From CBDBEU01 sp965204565 (GTDB lineage Bacteria > Pseudomonadota > Alphaproteobacteria > Rhizobiales > TMED25): a stretch of DNA of 64,000 nt. The position numbers and the translations under genes were made by a program. The DNA lies in contig CBDBEU010000005.1 of NCBI GenBank assembly GCA_965204565.1, positions 558,001 through 622,000 of the forward strand, read 5' to 3'. Numbering within the stretch: position 1 is the stretch's first letter; each line of letters starts with the position of its first letter. Below are positions 9,216 to 18,536 of the stretch, one piece after another. Under the pieces are notes generated by a model that saw nothing but the letters and a program-made list of their open reading frames with translations, was not told where the DNA came from and did not search any database.

Positions 9216-11018
9216 ATGAGTGTACGCCGGCTTGCCGAAACCACCATCAACCAGATCGCCGCGGGCGAGGTTGTTGAACGCCCGGCGAGCGTGGTGAAGG
9301 AGCTTGTCGAGAATGCACTCGATGCGGGCGCTGGGGAAATCAGCGTTGCGATCACCGGCGGCGGGCGCGATCTGATCGAAGTGGTCGATGATGGCATTGG
9401 AATGGATGAGGATGATCTCGCCCTTGCCATCGAACGCCACGCCACGTCCAAGCTCACAGACGACGATCTCGTCAATATTGCAAGTCTCGGCTTTCGCGGT
9501 GAGGCGTTGCCATCGATCGGATCGGTGGCGCGACTGTCGATCCACTCGCGCACCGACAACGGCGATGGTCACGCAATCCTTGTCTTGGGCGGCGAGGTGC
9601 TGCCGGTTGAACCGGCGCCGTCCAATCGCGGCACGCGGGTCGAAATTCGCGATCTTTTCTGGAAGACCCCGGCACGGCTCAAATTCCTCAAGAGTGAACG
9701 CGCCGAGACGCTGGCCGCGTTTGAGGTGGTGCGCAGGCTGGCGCTCGCTCACCCGGACGTCGGATTTGCGGTTTCGTCCGATCAGATGCGGACACAGCAC
9801 TGGCCGGCAACGACAGAGAAAAAACCTTCGATCGAACGCATCCGGGCGGTTCTGGGCTCGGATATGGTCGAAAATTCGGTGCCGGTCGATGCTGAGCGCG
9901 GCTGCATTTCACTGACCGGCATTGCGGGGCTTGCGACCTTCAACCGTGCCAACCGGAAGATGCAGTGTTTCTTCGTCAATGGCCGGCCGGTGCGCGAGCG
10001 CGTCCTCAGCGGCGCGATTTCCGCTGCTTATGCGGATCTCATTCCGCGCGGGCGTTTCCCGGCGGTGGTTCTGTTTCTCGACCTGCCGGCGCATGAAATC
10101 GATGTGAATGTGCACCCGGCAAAATCCGAGGTGCGGTTTCGTGATGAGGGTGAGGTGCGTGCACTTACCGTTTCGGCTTTGCGCAAGGCGTTGGCCGAAG
10201 CCGGTCATCTGTCTGCCGATGCCTCCCGGCGATTTGCTCGATTTGCCCGCCCGCACTCTCCTACACCCGCCGCTGCGGGCGAGATCTCACGGCGCTTTTA
10301 TGATGTGCCGCAAAATGGGGATGGTAGGGGTTTTGCGGGATTTGCCGAGACCGGCCGGTCGGCGATCACGGCACCATCGGAGCAGGCCAATGGCTGGATG
10401 CCGGCGGCGCAGGTCGAGGTGTCTCAGGATCAGTTGAGCGATCACCCTCTTGGGGCTGCAAAGGCCCAACTCCACGGCACCTATATCTTCGCCGAGACCG
10501 GCGATGGAATTGTCATCGTTGACCAGCATGCGGCCCATGAGAGGCTGGTTTATGAGCGCCTGAAGGCTGACCGTGCGGGCCGGAATGTCGATGCACAAGG
10601 TCTGCTGGTGCCGGCGGTGGTCGATCTCGATCCGCTGGCGCGGGAGCAACTGGTCGGTGCGGCGGCGCTGCTGGCGGAGTTAGGGCTTGAAATCGAGGAA
10701 TTCGGAAATGCGGTGATGGTGCGCTCGGTGCCGGCACTGCTGGGCACGGCGAATGTGGCGCGTCTGGTGCGCGATGTCGCTGACAGCCTTTCCGAAGGAG
10801 GTGAAGGTGAAGCGGTCGAGACGCAGCTCAACCATGTGCTGGCAACCATGGCGTGTCATGGTTCGGTACGCGCGGGGCGCAACCTGAAGCCCGAGGAAAT
10901 GAATGCGCTGTTGCGCGATATGGAAAGCACGCCGGGCTCAGGCCAATGCAATCATGGTCGGCCGACCTATGTTTCGCTTTCTCTAAACGATCTTGAAAAG
11001 CTGTTCGAGCGGCGGTGA
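9216..11018 (+). CDS. mutL: DNA mismatch repair protein MutL
   Basis: 600 residues from ATG 9216 (MSVRRLAETTINQIAAGEVV); an ATG at 9183 would add an unconserved tail. The N-terminal GHKL ATPase has ELVENALDAGA, DDGIGM and GFRGEALPSIGSV. The C-terminal dimerisation domain carries the endonuclease motif DQHAAHERLVYE (about 436-447), plus MACHGS, CNHGRPTY and a terminal FERR, so this is the nicking type of MutL expected where MutH is absent. It acts downstream of MutS in repair. Its last 36 bases overlap the convergent 3' end of the nitroreductase. Confidence 0.97.
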   Translation: MSVRRLAETTINQIAAGEVVERPASVVKELVENALDAGAGEISVAITGGGRDLIEVVDDGIGMDEDDLALAIERHATSKLTDDDLVNIASLGFRGEALPSIGSVARLSIHSRTDNGDGHAILVLGGEVLPVEPAPSNRGTRVEIRDLFWKTPARLKFLKSERAETLAAFEVVRRLALAHPDVGFAVSSDQMRTQHWPATTEKKPSIERIRAVLGSDMVENSVPVDAERGCISLTGIAGLATFNRANRKMQCFFVNGRPVRERVLSGAISAAYADLIPRGRFPAVVLFLDLPAHEIDVNVHPAKSEVRFRDEGEVRALTVSALRKALAEAGHLSADASRRFARFARPHSPTPAAAGEISRRFYDVPQNGDGRGFAGFAETGRSAITAPSEQANGWMPAAQVEVSQDQLSDHPLGAAKAQLHGTYIFAETGDGIVIVDQHAAHERLVYERLKADRAGRNVDAQGLLVPAVVDLDPLAREQLVGAAALLAELGLEIEEFGNAVMVRSVPALLGTANVARLVRDVADSLSEGGEGEAVETQLNHVLATMACHGSVRAGRNLKPEEMNALLRDMESTPGSGQCNHGRPTYVSLSLNDLEKLFERR

Positions 11019-11610
11019 GCCTCGCTCTTTGCCGAATGTGCCGGCAAACACCATTTCGGCCGGTTCCTTGCGCACGCGTTCTTCTGCCTCGCGGGCCCTC
11101 CGGTGCATCGGGAAGCGCTGAGGCTTCTCCCTGTTGATAACCGAGCGCAAATCCCGCTACCACATCGCTGTTGTCGGGCACCGGGTAGGTCTCGACAATC
11201 TTGTTCTTGAGGATACCCGCCATCTGATGGGCGCGCAGTACATGGTCGGTTGCCTGCATCAGCAACATCGCCATGCCCGCATCATAGATGTGGGTCGGAC
11301 TGGGGTTGCCGTTGGGCATGAGTTTGTGGGCACACACAAATCCAACCACCGGCGCGGCGCGCGACCGGCGCTGGTTGCACTCATTGATGCGGTTTTGCGC
11401 CCGCTCCCACTCCGAATTGCTGTCACTTGTCGCGACAATCAACCGCCATGGCTGCGAATTGTTGCACGATGGCGCCCAGCGCGCCGCTTCGAACAAGCTG
11501 ACAAGGATCTTGCTGTCGACAGGCTTGTCCTGGAAAGACCGCGGGCTCCAGCGGTCCCTGATCAACTTGTGAATGGGTACGCTGGTTTGTGCGGGCTTGT
11601 CTTGTGCCAT
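10983..11610 (-). pseudogene. Nitroreductase-family protein with a frameshift near its C-terminus
   Basis: From ATG 11610, with a GGGGAG ribosome-binding site, the protein reads RDRWSPRSFQDKPV and AARWAPSCNNSQPWRLIVAT, the FMN-binding hallmarks of oxygen-insensitive nitroreductases; VVAGFALGYQQ is the conserved C-terminal part. After ALPDA the frame is lost. Skipping to the next frame gives RRAREAEERVRKEPAEMVFA, then GTFGKE and a stop at 10983, matching the family's LREREx...EFVFAGxWG ending. Two bases appear to be missing near 11,100. The corrected end overlaps mutL by 36 bases, convergently. This could be a real pseudogene or a sequencing error; enzyme substrates unknown. Confidence 0.75.
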
Positions 11611-11796
11611 GGTGCTCCCCGTTTTCGCAGCCGCATGATCGCGGCATCACCTGAGAGCCTCTATCAATCCTGCTTGTTCGTGTTTTCTTTGATTTCGGCG
11701 CGGCGTGGTTATCTGAACCGGTCTTGTGTTTCGGATGCAGCGACGTGCCCCGCTTTCAGAGCGTTCCTGGTTGCTATTGAAAGACACGTCCCGTGA

Positions 11797-12893
11797 TCAG
11801 GCGGTGACGCTGCCCCCGGGTTGGACCAGGCGGCGGATGTTGCAGGCGATGTCTGTCATGGATCCCGGTTTTTGCGGGCCGGACCGATGGTGCGGACTGC
11901 CATACCCATCATGTGCTTCCGGCCCACCATGTGCTTCCGGACGGCAAAGACGTGCTCGACCGGCGCGCGGTGTTTTGACTTTGTCCTGTTCCCACGGCGG
12001 ATATGTTTCGGCATGAGCCTGCCCCCGGGTTTGCGATGGTGGGCATGGCTGACAAAACCGTGGCGTGCCGGGAACGCTTCGTTCTGCTTCGAACGGTACG
12101 CGCTATCGGCCCGGACGCCAGAGCCGGTGCTGGTTTTGTCCGGCAATCCCTGGCGCGGCATGGCGTCATGGCGGGCGGCATCCGTGACATGCCAACGGCG
12201 GATGAAGCGGAACGCTTTGTCGATGCCTGATGGTTCTTGTCCCCAAAAGACGGAATGCGATGTCGGGCGGCGCGGGACCACCGTCCACGGGGTCTTCGCC
12301 CTGCCGAACCGGACGGTCCGGCGCGCATCGATGTCTTTCCGGCGTGCCTTGGCGGGATGATCCCGGCGGCGGTCGTCCTGCCTCTCGATGTCTTTCTTTT
12401 TCTCGTCCGTATTGCGTTGCCTGGGGGCGGCGACCGGCGTGCTGTCCACCAATGGCCCTGACATGGAGATACACCTGCGCGATATAGCCTGCGTCCCGCA
12501 GGGCGGTCTCGAACCGGGCGAACGGAGCGTCGATCGCCCTGGCCCGGGTCAGGCGCTCGGGAAACGCCCGGATCGTCTTCGCGTCGGGCACCTTGTCTTG
12601 CAGGCCCGGCCCCGGGAAACGCATGAACGACAGCCGGTCGCTGATCAGGAACTCCGCACGGTCGTCCGAGAGAGTGTTCTGCGCCTGAATGATCAGGATC
12701 CTGAACATGAGCACAGGGTCATGGGGCGGGCGTGTCCGCCATTCCTGCCATCCGCGTACGCCGGTGCCGTGTCCGGATCGGCACGGAAAATCTCGAAATC
12801 CACCGCCGCAACCCGGGCTTCGAGCTGATCGCACAAATCGCTCAAACGCTTGAGCCGTTCATCAACGTCGAAAAATCCGGCCTGCTGAACCAT
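11797..12893 (-). pseudogene. IS5-family transposase, full length but multiply frameshifted
   Basis: On the minus strand the ATG at 12893 opens QQAGFFDVDERLKRLSDLCD and QLEA, the typical IS5 N-terminus. Other frames then give PPHDPVLMFRILIIQAQNTL, SDDRAEFLISDRLSFMRF, PDAKTIRAFPERLTRARAID, DKAFRFIRRWHVTDAARHDA, RADSAYRSKQNEAF and KSKHRAPVEHVFAVRKHMVG. The last frame ends MTDIACNIRRLVQPGGSVTA at 11797, the usual IS5 tail. The catalytic DDE region is spread over several frames, so it is inactive. Nothing else is seen at 11,611-11,796. Terminal inverted repeats were not resolved. Confidence 0.85.
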
Positions 12894-13007
12894 CCATCCC
12901 CCTCACTTCATAGCGCGAGCGAATCATCATCAGCCAGGGCCTGGCGAGGTAAATCGAGGCACTCACCTCGGGGTTCGAGGTGGCAGTGGTGCGCGTATCA
13001 GCCGCGC

Positions 13008-13688
13008 TTATGACCCGTTTTTCTCTCCCCCCAGATAGTTCGTAATGATAACGGCCATCCGCTCGGGTCCGAGCACCGGCGGCATGACGCTGAGAAGCTC
13101 GCCATCGCCGTCGAACAGATAGATGAACGAGCCATGGGCGTAGATCGGTGCCCCTTCCGCATCTTCCGAAACGATGCCTGATGCGACCTGAAATGTTGCC
13201 CGCGTGGCGGCAAGTTCTTCCTCGCTTCCGGTAAGACCAACGAGCCGTGGATGAATGTCGGGCACCACGCGCGCCAAGGCATCGGGCATGTCGCGCTGCG
13301 GGTCAACCGTGATCAGTACCGGCTGCACCGCAACTCCGGCTGCATCCGCAAGATCGACCGCAGCGGCAAGGCGTGGCAGCGCCACCGAACAGATCGACCG
13401 GCAATTTGCATAACCGAAAAAGATTGCAAGCGGACGTCCGGCAAAGTCGGTTTGCGTGCGGCGCCGGCCATGCTGGTCGACAAGATCAAAACCGAGTTCA
13501 ATCTCAACCGGGAATGGCCCGGCGGGTGATGACCGGTCTTTAGCAGCACCGGGCACGGCGCGTAAATGAGCTTGCGCCTCGGCTTGTGTGCCGTGAATTT
13601 TGCCGTCATGGGCACGCGCCGACAGGGCCACGCCCGCAATCACGACGCACGCCACCCATGCAGCGGCGATACGGATGCCTGTCATCAT
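13008..13688 (-). CDS. SCO1/SenC-family copper chaperone/thioredoxin-like protein
   Basis: 226 residues with an N-terminal membrane anchor or signal (AAAWVACVVIAGVALSARA). The thioredoxin-like domain has the copper-binding CxxxC as NCRSICS (C96, C100) and the third ligand in YAHGSFIYL (H185), so all SCO metal ligands are present. Such proteins deliver copper to, or reduce the CuA cysteines of, cytochrome oxidase subunit II, or serve other copper enzymes. It is far from the cox cluster at 56.8-63 kb and is instead the last gene of a three-gene operon with two unknown exported proteins; its ATG overlaps the preceding stop (ATGA). Its partner could therefore be a different cuproprotein. Confidence 0.9.
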   Translation of the reverse strand: MMTGIRIAAAWVACVVIAGVALSARAHDGKIHGTQAEAQAHLRAVPGAAKDRSSPAGPFPVEIELGFDLVDQHGRRRTQTDFAGRPLAIFFGYANCRSICSVALPRLAAAVDLADAAGVAVQPVLITVDPQRDMPDALARVVPDIHPRLVGLTGSEEELAATRATFQVASGIVSEDAEGAPIYAHGSFIYLFDGDGELLSVMPPVLGPERMAVIITNYLGGEKNGS

Positions 13689-14263
13689 TCCGCGAACAGG
13701 TATTCGATGAATTCCTCGTCGGTTTTCAGACCCAGTCCCAGATGGCCCTCGGCCTTGATCTCGGACATGACGCGCGGATCCTTGCGATACCAGCGGCCCT
13801 TGACCTCGGCGAGCTCAGGATTTGCCGCATTCCAGGCCCTGGTCCAGCGATCGGCCTTTTGCCATTCACCGCCCGGCTCTCGCAGACGCTGCACCTGAAA
13901 CACCTTGGCCGGCGTCATCTCCTCATCACCGACCAGCAACCCGTCCACTTCGATTGCCTTGCCGCAATGGGGCAGCAGATCCTCAATCGCGCCGGAAAAC
14001 ACCCCCTGCAGGTTCTTGTTGGCGATCAGCAGTGCATTGTCGGAAGAACGCTTGAGACCCAGATACCTGCCGCCATCGCCACAATTTGCCGCACAATCGC
14101 CGGTGAGTTCGCAAAGGAGATCGACCACCACCGCTTCAAAACGGGCATTTTCCTCGCCCAACAATCCCCAGCTCGCGGCTTCGGACCCTTCGGCGAATTC
14201 TCCCTCCGCTAGTGCCGGCACTGCCAACAGCCAGATCAGCGCAACAGAAAATATGGTTTTCAT
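13685..14263 (-). CDS. Exported cysteine-containing protein of unknown function
   Basis: 192 residues with a clear signal peptide (KTIFSVALIWLLAVPALA). The mature part has a cysteine cluster, LLCELTGDCAANCGDGGRYL, and a later HCGKAIEVDGLLVG, suggesting disulfides or metal binding. I do not recognise a named family. It sits in the middle of a tight operon: 10 bases after the upstream gene and overlapping the SCO gene by 4 bases. Context suggests a periplasmic accessory factor for a copper- or thiol-dependent enzyme; that is inference only. Confidence 0.7.
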   Translation of the reverse strand: MKTIFSVALIWLLAVPALAEGEFAEGSEAASWGLLGEENARFEAVVVDLLCELTGDCAANCGDGGRYLGLKRSSDNALLIANKNLQGVFSGAIEDLLPHCGKAIEVDGLLVGDEEMTPAKVFQVQRLREPGGEWQKADRWTRAWNAANPELAEVKGRWYRKDPRVMSEIKAEGHLGLGLKTDEEFIEYLFAE

Positions 14264-14273
14264 CCGACCGCCC

Positions 14274-14744
14274 TCACTTCTTCGGCTTTGGAATGGCGAA
14301 GTTCGGCACCACGTCGAAGTCCTCGTGGCTCAGATTGACGATGCCGTCATTGGCCACCACCTTTTCGACGATCAGATAGTTGATGCCATCGCGGGCATGG
14401 ACAATTCCGTCGGCCGTGATCCGGTCGCTCTGCACGCTCATGATGGTGTCGTCCTTGGCAAGACGGTCGGTCTTTTCCCATTTCAGCACCATGTAGACGG
14501 TGCCGTCGTCGGCCAGAACGCCAACCGGAATGCCGCCGGCCGCGCACCACAGTGCGCAGGTGTGATGCGACGAGCCAGTCACAGCATCGCCTGAGCCCAT
14601 GACACCCGAGAGATAACACCAGGTGTCGATCACCTCGCCCTTGATCCGTACCCGCTCGCCTTCAACGGCGGCGAGCGCCGGCAGCGTGGCGAGTGAGCCC
14701 ACGGCCAAAAGTGAAACGCCCAGTCGCTTCAATGCGGTCTTCAT
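14274..14744 (-). CDS. Exported Cys/His-motif protein of unknown function
   Basis: 156 residues from ATG 14744, chosen because GGAGAG lies upstream and it places the signal peptide (LLAVGSLATLPALA) at the N-terminus; an earlier ATG at 14783 is less likely. The mature protein has GEVIDTWCYLSGVMGSGDAV, then SSHHTCALWCAAGGIPVGVL. The spacing C...HHxCxxxC followed by GGIPVGVLxDDG suggests a metal or disulfide site in a small beta-rich domain. First gene of the operon ending with the SCO chaperone. No enzymatic role can be assigned from sequence. Confidence 0.7.
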   Translation of the reverse strand: MKTALKRLGVSLLAVGSLATLPALAAVEGERVRIKGEVIDTWCYLSGVMGSGDAVTGSSHHTCALWCAAGGIPVGVLADDGTVYMVLKWEKTDRLAKDDTIMSVQSDRITADGIVHARDGINYLIVEKVVANDGIVNLSHEDFDVVPNFAIPKPKK

Positions 14745-14844
14745 CAGGCAACTCTCCGAAAAACCAATGCCTGCGAAAGACATCTAGCGCAAAAAGCCGA
14801 TCACCGTGTCATCACATCACGGCGATGATTGAAGCGAGCTCGGA

Positions 14845-15894
14845 CTAAATGCCGCCCGATGGATCATTGCGCGGCAAGCTCACCGGCTCACCGCGTTCGA
14901 CCGAAAGATCGGCCGCCGCGCATACATCCATCACCGACAGCGCTTCTTCAGCGCTCACCATCACTGGCCGGTCATGAGCGACGGCATCGAGGAAATGATG
15001 GGTCTCGTCATGCATCGAGCCGGCGAACACATGATCGACCGGCTCGCCCGGCATGGAGGAAAGCGGATAGCGAATGCCATGCTCAGTGGTGTTGAGCTGA
15101 ACCTCGCGATGGGTGTCGTCAATGGTCAGCGCGCCATCGGTACCAATCACTTCGATCCAGCTCTGAACATAGTTCGGATAGCCCTTGGGCAGGATCCAGC
15201 CGATGCCGCAAGTGATGGTGGTGCCATCATCCATGGTGATCATCGTCCATTGATGATCTTCCGTGTCGCTGTTCCTGGCAAACAGCTTTCCCGCGGTCTG
15301 TGAATAGACACGGATCGGTTTGCGCGGCTGCATGCACCACAACACGAAATCAATATCGTGACTGCCGCCGATCGATGTCGGCGACAGTTTCGACCGCCCG
15401 GTGATCTTTTCACCAAGCTCGCGGGTCGAATGACGCGAGATCAGGCAGGTCACCGGCTCACCGATCAGCCCGCCCTTAAGCGCCTTGTTGATATAGGCAT
15501 AGCGCGGATCGAAGCGGCGTGAATAGCCAACGGTGATCTTGAGATTGTTGTCTCGCGCCAGCCTGAGCGCGCGGCCGGTATCTTCCATTGTCGGCCCGAT
15601 CGGCTTTTCGACGAACACCGACTTGCCCGACTCCAGCGCCGTCATCACCATCGAAAACCGCGCCGTTTCCGGCGTCATCGAGATCACCACCGCATCGATT
15701 GACGGATTGTCGATAATCGTGCGCCAGTCATTGGTCGTCGCCGCGGCGTTGGTTGCCTCGGCAATTTCCGCGCGGCGCTTGTCATCGATTTCCGCAATAT
15801 GCAGCTCGTCGATAATGGCATTGCGCGCGCAGGCATTGGCACGAATGCCGCCGACCCAGCCGGTGCCGATAACCCCTACATTGATCTGTTTCAT
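14845..15894 (-). CDS. Gfo/Idh/MocA-family NAD(P)-dependent oxidoreductase
   Basis: 349 residues from ATG 15894 (MKQINVGVIGTGWVGGIRAN), where the glycine-rich dinucleotide-binding loop starts at residue 7. VFVEKPIGPTMEDTGRAL is the conserved EKP motif whose lysine lines the active site. The C-terminal alpha/beta domain ends with ISxxxxxxVMDVCAAADLSVE-like helices typical of inositol or sugar dehydrogenases. Members oxidise or reduce sugars, cyclitols and related compounds; the substrate cannot be named. It appears monocistronic, opposite in orientation to nothing obvious, with IS debris upstream at 15.9-16.7 kb. Confidence 0.88.
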   Translation of the reverse strand: MKQINVGVIGTGWVGGIRANACARNAIIDELHIAEIDDKRRAEIAEATNAAATTNDWRTIIDNPSIDAVVISMTPETARFSMVMTALESGKSVFVEKPIGPTMEDTGRALRLARDNNLKITVGYSRRFDPRYAYINKALKGGLIGEPVTCLISRHSTRELGEKITGRSKLSPTSIGGSHDIDFVLWCMQPRKPIRVYSQTAGKLFARNSDTEDHQWTMITMDDGTTITCGIGWILPKGYPNYVQSWIEVIGTDGALTIDDTHREVQLNTTEHGIRYPLSSMPGEPVDHVFAGSMHDETHHFLDAVAHDRPVMVSAEEALSVMDVCAAADLSVERGEPVSLPRNDPSGGI

Positions 15895-16159
15895 GTTTCC
15901 TCCCACCACCGCCAATTCATCGCGGCACCGACCTTGAATTATCTGCCATAGGCTTGGGCTGTTGCGTAAATACCGCCCGCAGTGCTTTTCTCCCACATTC
16001 CCCAGGTAACGTGACGTTTTCGCGCCTCCGACAGCCGGTAACATGTTGTATTTCGGCATGTTGTGCGGGCTGTAGGGGGCGGATCACGGATCGCCCGCAG
16101 GGTGCAGGCGAAACGGGTGATATCAGGCGCGGTTTCGAGCGGTCGGGGGCGGCTGGCGG
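15895..16159. other. Intergenic, upstream of the oxidoreductase; no gene seen
   Basis: No convincing coding frame or hairpin terminator. Direct copies of gggcggatcacggatcgcc-like low-complexity GC-rich DNA lead into the IS1380-like remnant. A promoter for the minus-strand oxidoreductase should lie near 15,900-15,960 but I cannot place it. Confidence 0.3.
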
Positions 16160-16378
16160 GTGCGGCTGGAATTCCATGGCTCTAGGATCGGTTCCGACGG
16201 TGGCCCGTTGCTGTTCCGGGGGTTGGACGAGCCCCCGGGATTGCAAGATATTGCCGACGGCCCTCTCAGCCGACATTCACCGGATGACGGCCATCGTCGA
16301 GCCGATATTGCCTCCACGGGCGGACATCTGCAACTCCGGACCATCGTCGCGGGGATCGAGAGACAGCGAGAACGGTGA
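16160..16378 (+). pseudogene. Probable IS1380-family transposase N-terminal fragment
   Basis: LEFHGSRIGSDGGPLLFRGL followed by DEPPGLQDIADGPLS resembles the N-terminus of one IS1380 subgroup (FHGAEISSDAGLLAYRELDDALGLTDMA...). The frame ends at 16378 with no further recognisable transposase. Short, diverged and without a plausible start, so a remnant. The assignment rests on my recall of the family motif only. Confidence 0.45.
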
Positions 16379-16699
16379 CACCGGCGTATATTGCGCCGGG
16401 ATTGCCGATTTCGTCGTCATCGGGACACACCTCGCATGTGGTTCTTGCCGGACTGCACGACAACCGGACGCGTCACGCCGGCGCCGGCTGCGGCCGAAAT
16501 TCGGCGTCGGTGGTGATTCCGCAACCGTGGAACCCGAGCTTCGGGCGGCGATCGAAATCGAGCCGAAGAAGCCCGTCAACCGGTTCACCCGCCGGGTTCG
16601 CCATATGCCGCGCCCCAAAATGCGCTCAAGACATTTCTTCTCATGACGAAACCGACGATCAATCACATCAATCAATGGAGCCATATGGGAAATGCGGGT
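16379..16699. other. Gene-free stretch, probably more IS debris
   Basis: Six-frame inspection shows only short GC-rich open frames without recognisable motifs. It lies between the IS1380-like fragment and the end of rsmD and is likely decayed insertion-sequence DNA. No terminator hairpin of good quality was found. Confidence 0.3.
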
Positions 16700-17257
16700 T
16701 TAATCTGCCCGCGCGAAGCGCACCAGCGTGTCGCCATAGCGGCGCTCATCGAGGGCACTGAAGCCGTCGGGCCAGTCAAACTGAGCGTTGTTGGCTTCCT
16801 CTGCAACCATAAGCGCGCCTTGATTGAGCCAGGCGCCCTGAATGACGGAGACGGCGGCCTTTTCGGCCAGGCCCCTGCCATAAGGAGGATCTGCAAACAC
16901 CAGATCGAAAGGCTGGTATTTTCCTATGGGACCGAGATTGCATGCGTCACGGGGTGATATGCGGCATTGGCCGGTCATATGAGCGCGCTCTACATTAGCC
17001 CTGACAAGGCCGCGGGCGGTGGCATCCATGTCGATGAACACGCAAAAGGCGGCGCCGCGCGACAAGGCTTCCAGCCCCAGTGCGCCGGTGCCTGAAAACA
17101 GATCGAGGACGCGCGTGCCCTTAAGTTGAACCCCCTCAATTCCGTGTTCAAGGATGTTGAAGACAGCCTGGCGCACCCGATCGGAGGTTGGCCGAATTTG
17201 CTGATTGACGGGTGTTTGGAGCCGCGTACCGCGGGCCTTACCGGCGACGATTCGCAT
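16700..17257 (-). CDS. rsmD: 16S rRNA (guanine(966)-N2)-methyltransferase
   Basis: 185 residues from ATG 17257 (MRIVAGKARGTRLQTPVNQQ), the conserved RsmD start; the frame is open further upstream but that part overlaps the pseudouridine synthase. VLDLFSGTGALGLEALSRGA is the SAM-binding motif I and FADPPYG the catalytic (D/N)PPY motif for exocyclic-amine methylation. It modifies G966 of 16S rRNA in the assembled small subunit. Its start overlaps the end of the upstream pseudouridine synthase by 20 bases, a conserved alphaproteobacterial pair. Confidence 0.95.
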   Translation of the reverse strand: MRIVAGKARGTRLQTPVNQQIRPTSDRVRQAVFNILEHGIEGVQLKGTRVLDLFSGTGALGLEALSRGAAFCVFIDMDATARGLVRANVERAHMTGQCRISPRDACNLGPIGKYQPFDLVFADPPYGRGLAEKAAVSVIQGAWLNQGALMVAEEANNAQFDWPDGFSALDERRYGDTLVRFARAD

Positions 17258-18053
17258 GTTGCTGCCGTCGTGGTGATAGTGCGCTGCGGAAGGGATCGGG
17301 GAGTTGATCGCGCAGCACCCGGCGATGAATCTCCTCGACCGCGCCGCGCTCCAGATTTCCCGAAGTGAAGGGGCCGAAACTGACACGTATGAGGCGCGCG
17401 ACCTTGAGGTCGAAGGCCGTGAGAATATTTTTCACTTCGCGGTTCTTGCCTTCACGCAAGGCGATCGAAATCCAGGAATTGGCGCCCTGTGTCCGCTCGA
17501 TCTGGGCGTCGATTTCGCGATAGCGGATGCCGTCAATGGTGATGCCGTGTTCCAGGTTTTTCAGCGCCGCTTCATCGACGCGGCCATGAACACGTGCCCG
17601 GTAGCGCCTCAGCCAGCCGGTTTTCGGCAATTCCAGCGCGCGGGCAAGTCCGCCATCATTGGTCAGCAGCAACAGCCCCTCGGTGGTGATATCAAGCCGG
17701 CCGATGCTGATGACGCGCGGCAGTTCAGCCGGCAATCGTTCGAAGATCGTTGGCCGGCCCTGTGGATCACGGTTGGTTGTGACCAGGCCCGGGGGTTTGT
17801 GGTAGCGCCACAGGCGGGGCGGTTCGGGCTGGGCGATCGGCTTGCCGTCAACCTGAACCTTGTCGCCTGGCCCTACAGTTTCGGCCGGGCTTTCCAATTT
17901 GCAGCCATTGATGGCGACGCGCCCGGCAAGCACCAGTGCTTCGGCCTGGCGGCGCGAACACAGTCCCGAGCGCGCGATCACCTTGGCAATGCGTTCGCCT
18001 GTTCTGGCGGCGGGTGCCGCCGATGCTTGACCGTCTGTTTTCATAGGTCGCAT
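17238..18053 (-). CDS. RluB/RsuA-family rRNA pseudouridine synthase
   Basis: About 271 residues from ATG 18053 (MRPMKTD); ATG 18044 is also possible. An S4 RNA-binding domain (RIAKVIARSGLCSRRQAEAL) precedes the catalytic domain with the RsuA/RluB signature SIGRLDITTEGLLLLTNDG, where the Asp of GRLD is the catalytic nucleophile. REGKNREVKNIL is the other family hallmark (normally GRNRQVRRM). Probably acts on helix-89-region 23S rRNA like RluB, but RsuA/RluE roles cannot be excluded. It starts only 10 bases from the divergent tadA, so the two promoters must overlap the genes, and it is followed by rsmD in an operon. Confidence 0.9.
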   Translation of the reverse strand: MRPMKTDGQASAAPAARTGERIAKVIARSGLCSRRQAEALVLAGRVAINGCKLESPAETVGPGDKVQVDGKPIAQPEPPRLWRYHKPPGLVTTNRDPQGRPTIFERLPAELPRVISIGRLDITTEGLLLLTNDGGLARALELPKTGWLRRYRARVHGRVDEAALKNLEHGITIDGIRYREIDAQIERTQGANSWISIALREGKNREVKNILTAFDLKVARLIRVSFGPFTSGNLERGAVEEIHRRVLRDQLPDPFRSALSPRRQQHANRRR

Positions 18054-18062
18054 GGTGGGGTC

Positions 18063-18536
18063 ATGAGCAGACACGATCAAGACGGAAGAAAACTTACGGC
18101 CATGGGCATCGCGCTTGACGAGGCGCGCGCGGCCTTTGAAGCTGGCGAGGTACCTGTCGGTGCGGTGATCAGCGCGAGCGATGGTACGATCATCGCGCGC
18201 GCGCGCAATGCCATGCGTTCATCGTCCGATCCGACCGCCCATGCGGAAATTCTGGTTATCCGCGAAGCAGCGCGCATACTGGCGAACGAACGGCTCACCG
18301 ATTGCGATCTTCATGTCACGCTTGAGCCCTGTGCAATGTGCGCAGCGGCGATATCGTTTGCCCGCATTCGCAGGCTTTATTACGGCACCGAGGATGAAAA
18401 ACAGGGCGCGGTCGACAACGGGCCGCGCTTTTACAACTCCGACGCCTGCCATCATGTGCCGGAAGTCTATGGCGGTATTTGCGAGTGCGAAGCAGCCGAT
18501 CTCATGCGCCGGTTTTTTTCTGAGCGTAGGACCTGA
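18063..18536 (+). CDS. tadA: tRNA-specific adenosine deaminase
   Basis: 157 residues from ATG 18063 (ATG 18102, MGIALDEARAAF, is an alternative). The zinc-dependent cytidine-deaminase fold has TAHAEILVIREA (His ligand and catalytic Glu) and EPCAMCAAAI (two Cys ligands). It makes inosine at position 34 of tRNA-Arg(ACG) and is essential in most bacteria. The frame is open far to the left, but that part lies antisense to the pseudouridine synthase and is not coding. The 3' end overlaps the convergent patatin gene by 35 bases. Confidence 0.95.
   Translation: MSRHDQDGRKLTAMGIALDEARAAFEAGEVPVGAVISASDGTIIARARNAMRSSSDPTAHAEILVIREAARILANERLTDCDLHVTLEPCAMCAAAISFARIRRLYYGTEDEKQGAVDNGPRFYNSDACHHVPEVYGGICECEAADLMRRFFSERRT

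Noticed and set aside
11821..12360. Plus-strand open frame of 179 codons
   Set aside because: Antisense to the IS5 transposase remnant, which is recognisable on the minus strand.
17304..18062. Leftward extension of tadA giving a 410-residue protein
   Set aside because: The extension is antisense to the pseudouridine synthase and rsmD start; TadA is normally about 150-160 residues and begins near 18,063.
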